Assembly (NCBI GenBank): GCA_903892335.1
Contig: CAITID010000129.1
Location: 1-7,702 of the forward strand
DNA: 7,702 nucleotides
Direction: 5' to 3'
Origin: an uncultured Actinomycetes bacterium
GTDB lineage: Bacteria; Actinomycetota; Actinomycetes; Nanopelagicales; Nanopelagicaceae
Shown here in pieces: positions 1-6,185 of the stretch. Each line of letters opens with the position of its first letter. The first letter of the stretch is position 1. The notes under the pieces are model-generated. The model saw only the letters and a list, made by a program, of their open reading frames with translations, was not told the origin of the DNA and did not search any database. The position numbers and the translations under genes are program-made.

Positions 1-1104
1 ATTTATGGCAAGTGTTGGCCCAAAGGTTTCATCACTCATTGCAGTTGAACTCTCTGGCACCTCTAACATAATTACTGGTTCAACAAATGGAGCGCGGACT
101 GAATCTGCGCCCCCTACTGCAAACTTGGCACCCTTAGCCGCTGCATCACTTAAATGGGATTGAATTACATTTAATTGCGAAGGCATGGTTGCTGGGCCAT
201 AATTCTTACCGGCCTCAAGCTTTTTAGCTTGCTTAGTAATCTCTTCGATAAATTCATCAGCTACGGACTGAACAACATAAACACGTTCTGCGCCAATACA
301 AGATTGGCCTGCATTTGCCATGGCAGACCACAAAGAATGCTCTGCTGCTAATTTAACATCAGCATCGGCTGCAACAATTACTGGATCTTTACCGCCGCAC
401 TCAAGGACAACTGGAATCATTCGCTCAGCGCAAGCAGCTGCAACCTTCTTGGCAGTTCTAGTTGATCCGGTAAATGAAATCTTATTAACCGCAGATTGCG
501 TTAATGCGCGGCCAACCTCAGGTGTCCCAGTAACAGTTGTGAAGATGGCAGCAAATGGTGCAACCTCGATAAAGGTATCTGCCAGCCACTTACCAACTCC
601 TGGTGTGAACTCAGATGGTTTAAATACAACGGTATTACCAGCAGCTAGAGCGTATGCAATTGATCCCATTGGTGTGAATATCGGATAATTCCATGGACCA
701 ATCACGCCAACTACACCAAGTGGTGAGCGCTGCACCTGTGCCTTCATGTTAAACATCAACATTCCAGAAGCACGGTTTTGCGTTTGCATAATCTCTTCTG
801 CATGTTTTGCTGCCCATGCTAAATGATCAATTGTGATCGATACTTCTAATGTCGCATCCCCAACTGGCTTACCGGTTTCAACTGCAATTAACTCGGCAAT
901 TTCTTTGATACGAGAGGTTAGTAATGCTGCCCAATTAAGCAATACTCTTTTGCGACCACGAAATCCTAAAGATTGCCAATCAAGAGATGCCTCTTTAGCT
1001 GATGCAACCGTGGCAAATACCTCATCCGGTGTGAAATCTTTGTACTTGGCAATTACTTCACCAGTAGTTGGATCATGTTTTTCAAAGGTGGCAGTTGTGC
1101 TCAT
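1..1104 (-). CDS. NAD(P)-dependent aldehyde dehydrogenase, C-terminus cut by window edge
   Basis: Oxidises an aldehyde to the carboxylic acid with NAD(P)+ in the cytoplasm. Only the first 368 residues are present; family members usually have about 450-500. Hallmarks visible: the PWNYP motif with the oxyanion-stabilising Asn139; Lys162 in FKPSE, which binds the cofactor ribose; the FTGST turn of the Rossmann fold; Glu235 in ECGGKDP, the general base; Cys269 in AGQSCIGAERVYV, the nucleophile; and ETFGP (Glu359, Phe361) just before the edge. GGKDP plus the ERVYV context recalls the mycobacterial GabD2-type succinate-semialdehyde dehydrogenases, but the substrate cannot be read from sequence. One small deviation is GSTRTA, where GSTxxG is usual. 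The ATG start gives the normal N-terminus (MSTTATFEKHDPTTGE). No Shine-Dalgarno site precedes it. The gene is divergent from the hydrolase at 1127. The family call is very secure; the substrate is unknown. Confidence 0.96.
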   Translation of the reverse strand, partial: MSTTATFEKHDPTTGEVIAKYKDFTPDEVFATVASAKEASLDWQSLGFRGRKRVLLNWAALLTSRIKEIAELIAVETGKPVGDATLEVSITIDHLAWAAKHAEEIMQTQNRASGMLMFNMKAQVQRSPLGVVGVIGPWNYPIFTPMGSIAYALAAGNTVVFKPSEFTPGVGKWLADTFIEVAPFAAIFTTVTGTPEVGRALTQSAVNKISFTGSTRTAKKVAAACAERMIPVVLECGGKDPVIVAADADVKLAAEHSLWSAMANAGQSCIGAERVYVVQSVADEFIEEITKQAKKLEAGKNYGPATMPSQLNVIQSHLSDAAAKGAKFAVGGADSVRAPFVEPVIMLEVPESSTAMSDETFGPTLAIN

Positions 1105-1114
1105 GAGGTAAGAG

Positions 1115-1120
1115 TAAACT
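1115..1120 (+). promoter_or_regulatory. Candidate -10 box (TAAACT) for leaderless hydrolase transcript
   Basis: TAAACT fits the TAnnnT form of a -10 element and ends 6 nt before the GTG at 1127, so transcription would begin at or next to the start codon. No Shine-Dalgarno site lies at usable distance, and an in-frame TAA overlaps the box. Read on the other strand, the same AGTAAACT block gives TTTACT (1118 down to 1113), 8 nt before the aldehyde dehydrogenase ATG, a weaker -10 match. No convincing -35 is seen for either gene. Confidence 0.45.
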
Positions 1121-1126
1121 GCTTTT

Positions 1127-1837
1127 GTGTCAGAGTTAATCCGCCCAAGTACCGTTCTGCCGGCAATTCGCACGCCATTCACCATTAAAACCGCAGATGG
1201 CCTTAATTTAATTGGCGAAGTTGCCACCCCTGAAGGTGAGATAACTGGCTCCCTATTAATGCTGCATCCAAATCCATCTGGTGGGGGAATGATGGATTCC
1301 CATGTTTATAAAAAGGCTGCAAACCGATTACCAGCAATGGCTGGTATACAAATAATTAGATTTAACACCAGGGGCACAGAAAGTGAAGCGGGCAAAAGTG
1401 AAGGCGAGTTTGATCAAGGAATTAGTGAAAAACTAGATGTACTTGCTGCAATCAATTACTGCTTTGATGTTTTAAAGGTTAAAGATTTATATGTTGCTGG
1501 TTGGTCATTTGGCACAGAGCTTGCCCTTAAGTACGCCCATGATCCAAAAATTAAAGAGTTAATACTTTTAAGCCCACCATTGATCGCAACAAGTGATGAA
1601 GACTTAGCATTTTGGGCAAAAGATGGCCGGCCAATTACCGCCCTCGTCCCAGAACATGATGATTACTTAAAGCCAGATGCTGCGCGAGTTAGATTTTCAA
1701 AGGTGCCAAATGTGAAAGAGATTGATGTTGCGGGGGCAAAACATCTTTGGGTGGGTGAGCCGATGGTTTACTTAGTGTTAAGTGAGATTGTAAAAATCAT
1801 TGCACCAAGTAGATTGCCACTACCGGAGGAGATTTAA
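1127..1837 (+). CDS. Alpha/beta hydrolase, COG2945-like
   Basis: A 236-residue soluble single-domain alpha/beta hydrolase, probably an esterase or related hydrolase acting in the cytoplasm; no signal peptide is visible. The nucleophile elbow is GWSFG with Ser127. The likely acid is Asp178 or Asp179 in PEHDDYLKP, and the likely base is His206 in GAKHLW. The N-terminal HPNPSGGGMMDS segment (from His47), followed by RFNTRGTESEAG and then EGEFDQG, matches the arrangement of the COG2945 group (HPHP..GG.M, RFN.RG...G..EGEFD.G). The GTG start is the only plausible one, because an in-frame stop lies at 1115-1117. It is divergent from the aldehyde dehydrogenase with 22 bp between starts, so the two could share regulation and perhaps a pathway (ester cleavage, then aldehyde oxidation); that link is only inference. 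It is convergent with the TetR gene, with no intergenic base. The substrate is unknown. Confidence 0.9.
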   Translation: MSELIRPSTVLPAIRTPFTIKTADGLNLIGEVATPEGEITGSLLMLHPNPSGGGMMDSHVYKKAANRLPAMAGIQIIRFNTRGTESEAGKSEGEFDQGISEKLDVLAAINYCFDVLKVKDLYVAGWSFGTELALKYAHDPKIKELILLSPPLIATSDEDLAFWAKDGRPITALVPEHDDYLKPDAARVRFSKVPNVKEIDVAGAKHLWVGEPMVYLVLSEIVKIIAPSRLPLPEEI

Positions 1838-1857
1838 TTAAAGATTAATCTTTGATT
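1836..1857. terminator. Palindrome across the convergent stop codons, possible bidirectional terminator
   Basis: The 14-bp core AAAGATTAATCTTT (1840-1853) is a perfect palindrome. Arms extend to 1836 and 1857 with one non-Watson-Crick pair (1839/1854). It starts within the hydrolase stop codon and contains the TetR stop codon and its last codons. It has almost no GC and no loop separate from the arms, so as an RNA hairpin it is weak. It may act as a shared terminator or may be an accident of AT-rich sequence. Confidence 0.3.
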
Positions 1858-2464
1858 CAGTTAACTTCTTTGCTTTAGCATCTGAAATTCCTAGCATTGC
1901 AAGTGCAATCCTAATTGTTGCATCTGCTTCTGCTGTAGTAGCTTTTGGATTTAATGTTTGATTTACCAATTGAATAACCAATACGGATAACAGGTTTTGA
2001 ATTGCAATTGCTGGGCTTTCAACACTGAGCACTTTTAACTTGTTTAATCCAATTACTTGATCGGAAATACCACTTGATAAGTTAGGAAGAATTTGTCCAA
2101 CAACGCCAAAGTTTTTTGCTACAAGCTTTGCGTATTCCGGGTGAGTATCTTTAGCCCGCAAGAAAATACGCATTGGCATTACCAATTGCTCTAATGGATC
2201 AGTAACTTCGGAAATTTGTTGTTGCACCCAACTTTCCCATTCTGAAAATGCGTAAGCAGTTGTTGATGCGATTAGATCTTGCTTGTCCTTGAAATGTTTA
2301 TAAACCGTGCTCATGGCAACCTGTGCTTCATCTGAGACATCTTCCATAGTTGCCTCCAGACCTTCTCTAGCAAATACGGTAAGAGCAGCTTTGAGAATAG
2401 CCACACGGTTGCGGGCTACATAAGCACTCTTACGCCCGGTTTCAGGCTTCTTTCGATTAGTCAT
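1838..2464 (-). CDS. TetR/AcrR-family transcriptional repressor
   Basis: A 208-residue DNA-binding regulator. The N-terminal TetR helix-turn-helix spans about residues 20-66: ILKAALTVFAREG is helix 1, TMEDVSDEAQVAMSTVYKHF carries the turn and recognition helix (STVYKHF, residues 52-58), and KDKQDLI closes the domain. Residues 75 to 200 form the variable all-helical ligand-binding and dimer region; the inducer cannot be predicted. The basic tail before the domain (RKKPETGRK) may add DNA contacts. The length is typical. The ATG start has no Shine-Dalgarno site but has a good promoter directly upstream, suggesting a leaderless mRNA. It is divergent from the giant secreted protein gene across 122 bp containing two related inverted repeats, so that gene and its own promoter are the likely targets. 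Control of the hydrolase or aldehyde dehydrogenase is possible, but no matching operator was seen there. Confidence 0.93.
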   Translation of the reverse strand: MTNRKKPETGRKSAYVARNRVAILKAALTVFAREGLEATMEDVSDEAQVAMSTVYKHFKDKQDLIASTTAYAFSEWESWVQQQISEVTDPLEQLVMPMRIFLRAKDTHPEYAKLVAKNFGVVGQILPNLSSGISDQVIGLNKLKVLSVESPAIAIQNLLSVLVIQLVNQTLNPKATTAEADATIRIALAMLGISDAKAKKLTESKINL

Positions 2465-2470
2465 ACGCCC

Positions 2471-2502
2471 ATTTTATAGCGGAAAGCCGATAAAGAAGGC
2501 AA
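2471..2502 (-). promoter_or_regulatory. Candidate promoter of the TetR gene
   Basis: Read on the minus strand, TTGCCT (2502 to 2497, four of six matches to TTGACA) is followed after 18 nt by TATAAA (2478 to 2473), or by TAAAAT two bases further on. The ATG at 2464 lies 8 nt after TATAAA, so the transcript would start at or within a base or two of the start codon, consistent with the absence of a ribosome binding site. Confidence 0.5.
2477..2492. promoter_or_regulatory. Operator-like inverted repeat at the TetR promoter
   Basis: TAGCGG (2477-2482) and CCGATA (2487-2492) form an inverted repeat with one mismatch and a 4-nt gap. CCGATA is identical to the half-site of the larger inverted repeat at 2528-2550. 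The site touches the predicted -10 of the TetR gene, so binding here would give autoregulation. Its spacing differs from the other site (4 versus 9 nt between six-base arms), which weakens the case for the same protein binding both. Confidence 0.35.
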
Positions 2503-2527
2503 TATCTTATAAAAGAGTATATCTCCT

Positions 2528-2550
2528 ATATCGGTGTATACTTCCGATAT
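2528..2550. promoter_or_regulatory. Candidate TetR operator, 23-bp inverted repeat
   Basis: ATATCGG (2528-2534) and CCGATAT (2544-2550) are perfect 7-bp inverted arms around a 9-nt centre that itself holds GTATAC (2536-2541). The size and symmetry suit a TetR-family dimer. The centre contains the best -10 candidate of the surface-protein gene (TATACT, 2537-2542), so an occupied site would exclude RNA polymerase. Binding by the adjacent TetR protein is inferred from position. Confidence 0.55.
2537..2542 (+). promoter_or_regulatory. Candidate -10 box (TATACT) of the surface-protein gene
   Basis: TATACT differs from TATAAT at one base. Initiation would fall near 2549, leaving an untranslated leader of about 38 nt. 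No good -35 is seen 16-18 nt upstream, so the promoter may be weak or activator-dependent. Confidence 0.45.
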
Positions 2551-2576
2551 TCATCTTCCCCTAAAGGTGATCAAAC

Positions 2577-2583
2577 AGGAGAT
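2577..2583 (+). promoter_or_regulatory. Shine-Dalgarno site of the surface-protein gene
   Basis: AGGAGAT lies 5 nt (counted from AGGAG) before the ATG at 2587. It is the only strong ribosome binding site in the window and fixes this start, which is directly followed by a proper signal peptide. Confidence 0.8.
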
Positions 2584-2586
2584 TTC

Positions 2587-5500
2587 ATGCGACCTAGCAA
2601 CCATCGAAGAAAATTTTCGCTTCTTTTAAGCATTTCAATAATGCTTGGTTTGGTCAGTGCAATTTCGATGCCAACAACTGCAAACGCGGCGGCAAAGGGA
2701 AGTTTATATTTTCCAGGTAATGCCGCTGTAGGACACGTCAATTACAGCCTAGCCGCACCTTCTGATAACCAATTTACTTATGAAGGTTGGTTCAAAATTG
2801 ATGCAACTGAAACCGGCGAATTTTTTGTATTTACTACTCGAGAATCGGAATGGGACTCAAGAGGTTTTTCTCTTCGTGCATATAAGCAAGCAAATGGAAA
2901 ATGGTCATTTTACTCGGCGGGAGGAGGAAAAACTTTGCTTAACGCAAATTCAACTGGGTACCTAGACAAGGAAACTTGGTACCACTTTGCAGTGACCAGA
3001 GAAGCTGATGGGTACTTCAGGTACTACGCAAATGGTGTTTTATATGGCACAAGCTCTGAAAAGGCTTCTATTAGTTTATCAATGGGCAATATAATGTATG
3101 GACTTTGGCTTAATGGCTGGATGAGCAATTTTAGAATCACAATTGGTTCCGCACTTTATACCTCTGCAGGAACAAAACCACAGCAAAATGATGCTGCTTT
3201 AACTTTAACATTAGGTGTTAATCAAACTTTATTCATGACTGACTACTCAAATTTAAGAGCGGTTCAAAAGATTGGCGCCACCATAATAGATTTAGTTGAC
3301 TTAACTGCTGATCCCTGGGGCAATAACTCTATTAATCAAACAGTTTCCACATCCCTGCTTAATCCTTTTCCAAAAGTTACTCCAACTTTAAGTTGGAGTA
3401 ACGTTACAAAGTCATATGGTGATTCTTCATTCAATTTAACTTCACCAGCTATTTCTCCTGCGGCGGCTGGTACCTTTACTTATACATCTGCAACCCCAAG
3501 TGTAATTTCGTTGAATAATACTTACACAGATAGCGCAACGATTGGAGTGCTAGGCACATCCGTAATCACGGCAACTTTTACGCCTTCAGATTTAGATGCA
3601 TATGAAGTTGTAACAGCCACAATGACTATTACGGTTGAGAAAGCAACTCCAACATTTAGCTGGGCGGATGTAACGAAGAATTATGGTGAATCCACATTCA
3701 CTTTAACAAAACCCAGCTTTCTAACTAAGAACACTGCTGGAAGCTTTGCCTATAGCTCTGCAACTATAGGTGTAATTTCATTAAATAATACTTACACAGA
3801 TAGCGCAACGATTGGAACAGCCGGAAGTTCGGTAATAACTGCAACTTTTACTCCTACAGATTCAACAAACTATCAAACTGTTACAAAAACCATGACAGTT
3901 ACGGTGAGTAAAATTGCCCAAGCGGCGGTATCAATTTCCTTATTACCGATAAGTAAAGTGGTTAAATCAGGCTTTTCGCAGGCACTTTCGACTTTAAGCA
4001 GCTCAGGTGGATCAGGCACAGGTTCCGTTACATACACGGTAACCACGATTACTTCCGGCGCAAATTGCCAATTAGTAAACAATGCAGGTGTTTATACAAT
4101 TTCCGCTGCGACAGCCGGCACTTGTTCAGTCGTTGCAACGAAAGCATCAGATACCAATTATTTAGCTGGAAGCGCCTCCTCAAACTTTGTTTTCAGTACA
4201 CCTGCTAGAACCTTAAGTTTTGCAACAATTGCGTACGCACTTCCATATCTTGCTACTCAACAGGTTACAGCCACAGCCTCAGCACAAGATGGATTATCGC
4301 AAGTAACCTTTTCGGGAAATAACAACACAACTACCAATCCAAAACTTTTGTTAGGCGCTCAAGCTGCTAATGGTGGAGTGGGAAATTTCTTCGGTTATGC
4401 GGCCTCACTTGGTTCATACACAATTGGGCAAACTGTGACTTTCACTGATCTACGTGCAGGTTCAACCGTTGCATATACCGGAACTCTCAACGCGCAAAAC
4501 GCAGGTGGTTTTGGATACGCATTTTATCTAAGCAGTATTTCTCAGATAACCGGATCTTCAATTAACTCAACATCTTCGGAGTGGAGATTAAGTGGAAATG
4601 GGGCAATTACTTACAGTGCCGGCGTTTCAACTGCATGTTCAGTAGCTGCAAGCACTGGATTGGTATCCATCACCGCTAGCACTGGAACATGTTCAATCTC
4701 GGCATCTATGCCAGAGGATGCAACTTATTTAGCCTCATCTACTGCAACGCCTGTAACTATTACTGTGGGGAAGGCGACTCAAGCTGCCTTTTCACTGAGC
4801 ATGTCACCAACTAGCAAAAATGGAACATCACCATTTACTCAACAACTTGTAACTCTTTCAACAAGTGGTGGATCTGGTACAGGTGTATTGGCTTACACAA
4901 TTTCAGATATCACCGCTGGCGCAACTTGTCAGTTAACAAACAATTCAGGTGTATATACAGTCTCAGCAGCAACTGCAGGTACGTGTTTGGTAACGGCAAC
5001 AAAACCAGCAGATAGTAACTATCTAGTTGCATCAGATTCAAAAACCTTTTCTTTTAATTCAAATAGAACACTCACATATGCAGCTGGAACAGGTGGATCC
5101 CTGAAAAGTGGATTATCGGCACCAACCGCTGGTCCATTTTTAACTGGCGATACATTCAACATCGCTTCGGGTTCAGCATATGAACGTGCTGGATTCAACT
5201 TTAATGGCTGGAGCGATGGCACAACGTTGTTTGCTGCGAATGACACATACACAGTTGCATCTGCAAATATCACCTTAACCGCTCAGTGGCGCCAGACATC
5301 TTTGTTTGGAATATCAGATGCTGATTTAACACTAGTTAATAACTGGAATGTGGTTAGCGGTTGGAGCGCTGGTGGAACCATGGGAAATGGCGTTGATTCA
5401 TTTACAGTCACTGTGCCGGCAAATGCATTAGATGCAGGAACATCGGTAAAACTTTATGCCTTATCTAGCACTGATCTAGCACAATCAAAGATCGGATCTG

Positions 5501-6168
5501 GCAATACATACATTCTAAATGTAGTCGTAGCATGGCTTAAAGGCTTGGTTGTACAAACAGCTTCTAGTCCAATTAATTTAAAGATTGAAAGCCCAACCAT
5601 CAAAAATGGAGCCGAGGCCTACATGATTCTGGGGGATACAGTTACCGTTGTTGGTAGAGCAACTCAAGATGGAGTAATTACTACGTATTTTACTGAGGAT
5701 CCAATTATTTCGGTGGTCAATCCAGTTGTTCAAAATAACAATGGTGGCGGTGGCGGTGGCGGTGGAAATGCAGTTGTTACCGTAGAGAAGCCAATTGAAG
5801 TTGTTGTACCGGTAGAGATTTCTAAACCTGTAACCTCAAAATTGATCTCTATGTCAACTAAGGTTTACTTTGGTTTAAATGCTGCTTGGATAAACAGTCT
5901 AAATATTAAAGCTGTTAAAGAGTTTATCGCCAAGGTATCTGCAACTGCATCAATTAAAGAGGTAACTATTCAAGGCTTTACACAGCCAACAAAGGTTAAT
6001 CCTAATCCACTTGGTTTATCCAAGGCACGTGCCAATTCAGTTGCAAAACTAATTAAAGGATTAGGCATAACAAATAAGGTGGTTGCGGTTGGTAATGGTA
6101 ATGAAAAGAAGAATTTACCTTCATCAAGATATGTACTTGTGACTGTTACTGGTGAGGCTCGGAGCTAA
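2587..6168 (+). CDS. Giant secreted modular surface protein (LamG, Ig-like repeats, InlB-type repeat, OmpA-like end)
   Basis: An 1193-residue exported protein, probably a cell-surface adhesin or wall-associated protein. Order: signal peptide 1-34 (HRRK, hydrophobic stretch, cleavage near ANA|AA); LamG/concanavalin-A-like fold about 38-240 (FTYEGWFKID, WYHFAVTR, YYANGVLYGT); two closely related MBG-type Ig repeats 264-351 and 352-441; cysteine-bearing Ig modules at about 442-538, 541-728 (split by a roughly 100-residue insert, 570-671) and 729-823; an InlB/Listeria-Bacteroides-type repeat 827-901 (GFNFNGWSDG, ending ITLTAQW); a ZU5-like beta region about 920-1044 (TVTVPANALDAGTSV); eight glycines 1053-1060; and an OmpA-like domain about 1091-1188 (LSKARANSVAKLIKGLGI). 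There is no LPXTG or C-terminal membrane segment, so attachment may be through the OmpA-like domain binding peptidoglycan. The first two modules carry recent repeat DNA. Expression is probably under the divergent TetR. Architecture is certain in outline; ligand and role are unknown. Confidence 0.92.
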   Translation: MRPSNHRRKFSLLLSISIMLGLVSAISMPTTANAAAKGSLYFPGNAAVGHVNYSLAAPSDNQFTYEGWFKIDATETGEFFVFTTRESEWDSRGFSLRAYKQANGKWSFYSAGGGKTLLNANSTGYLDKETWYHFAVTREADGYFRYYANGVLYGTSSEKASISLSMGNIMYGLWLNGWMSNFRITIGSALYTSAGTKPQQNDAALTLTLGVNQTLFMTDYSNLRAVQKIGATIIDLVDLTADPWGNNSINQTVSTSLLNPFPKVTPTLSWSNVTKSYGDSSFNLTSPAISPAAAGTFTYTSATPSVISLNNTYTDSATIGVLGTSVITATFTPSDLDAYEVVTATMTITVEKATPTFSWADVTKNYGESTFTLTKPSFLTKNTAGSFAYSSATIGVISLNNTYTDSATIGTAGSSVITATFTPTDSTNYQTVTKTMTVTVSKIAQAAVSISLLPISKVVKSGFSQALSTLSSSGGSGTGSVTYTVTTITSGANCQLVNNAGVYTISAATAGTCSVVATKASDTNYLAGSASSNFVFSTPARTLSFATIAYALPYLATQQVTATASAQDGLSQVTFSGNNNTTTNPKLLLGAQAANGGVGNFFGYAASLGSYTIGQTVTFTDLRAGSTVAYTGTLNAQNAGGFGYAFYLSSISQITGSSINSTSSEWRLSGNGAITYSAGVSTACSVAASTGLVSITASTGTCSISASMPEDATYLASSTATPVTITVGKATQAAFSLSMSPTSKNGTSPFTQQLVTLSTSGGSGTGVLAYTISDITAGATCQLTNNSGVYTVSAATAGTCLVTATKPADSNYLVASDSKTFSFNSNRTLTYAAGTGGSLKSGLSAPTAGPFLTGDTFNIASGSAYERAGFNFNGWSDGTTLFAANDTYTVASANITLTAQWRQTSLFGISDADLTLVNNWNVVSGWSAGGTMGNGVDSFTVTVPANALDAGTSVKLYALSSTDLAQSKIGSGNTYILNVVVAWLKGLVVQTASSPINLKIESPTIKNGAEAYMILGDTVTVVGRATQDGVITTYFTEDPIISVVNPVVQNNNGGGGGGGGNAVVTVEKPIEVVVPVEISKPVTSKLISMSTKVYFGLNAAWINSLNIKAVKEFIAKVSATASIKEVTIQGFTQPTKVNPNPLGLSKARANSVAKLIKGLGITNKVVAVGNGNEKKNLPSSRYVLVTVTGEARS
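3501..3546 (+). repeat. Direct repeat, copy 1, within Ig module 1
   Basis: 46 nt matching 3771-3816 at 44 positions, with the last 33 nt identical. The two copies are exactly 270 nt (90 codons) apart and encode the same peptide VISLNNTYTDSATIG. Both differences are synonymous third-position changes (TCG/TCA, TTG/TTA). Confidence 0.9.
3771..3816 (+). repeat. Direct repeat, copy 2, within Ig module 2
   Basis: Partner of 3501-3546. Sequence on either side diverges far more between the two modules than this core does, which suggests local gene conversion or strong constraint on the shared strand rather than a fresh duplication of the entire module. Confidence 0.9.
5743..5766 (+). repeat. In-frame GGTGGC hexanucleotide repeat encoding polyglycine
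   Basis: Three copies of GGTGGC plus GGTGGA encode eight glycines (1053-1060), preceded by three Asn. It forms a flexible hinge between the beta-rich stalk and the OmpA-like domain. Replication slippage would change hinge length by two glycines per unit and keep the frame. Confidence 0.85.
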
Positions 6169-6185
6169 GAGTTATCCGCTCTTGG
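6165..6185. terminator. Weak hairpin over the overlapping stop codons
   Basis: AAGAG (6167-6171) pairs with CTCTT (6179-6183) around a 7-nt loop. Flanking C-G and a U-G pair extend the stem to about 7 pairs. It covers the stop codons of both convergent genes. No T-run follows on either strand, so it is not a classical intrinsic terminator. Confidence 0.3.

Noticed and set aside
320..1111. Plus-strand open frames opposite the aldehyde dehydrogenase
   Set aside because: Their peptides match no family, while the minus strand encodes an unbroken aldehyde dehydrogenase with all catalytic motifs; they are antisense shadows.
1..2464. A toxin, defence or phage-related function for the left half
   Set aside because: Aldehyde dehydrogenase, hydrolase and TetR are ordinary metabolic and regulatory families, and nothing indicates a defence island.
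2502..2522. AT-rich partial dyad around CTTATAAAAG as a third operator
   Set aside because: Symmetry is broken in the middle and it lacks the CCGATA half-site shared by the two better repeats; it is probably base-composition noise.
3501..3816. Could the repeats be a CRISPR array or mobile-element ends?
   Set aside because: There are only two copies, direct, in frame, 270 nt apart and encoding the same strand of two Ig modules; there is no spacer pattern, no target-site duplication and no transposase nearby.
3873..5273. Minus-strand and alternate-frame open stretches inside the surface-protein gene
   Set aside because: Repetitive Thr/Ser/Ala-rich coding sequence creates stop-poor frames by chance; there are no ribosome sites or recognisable domains.
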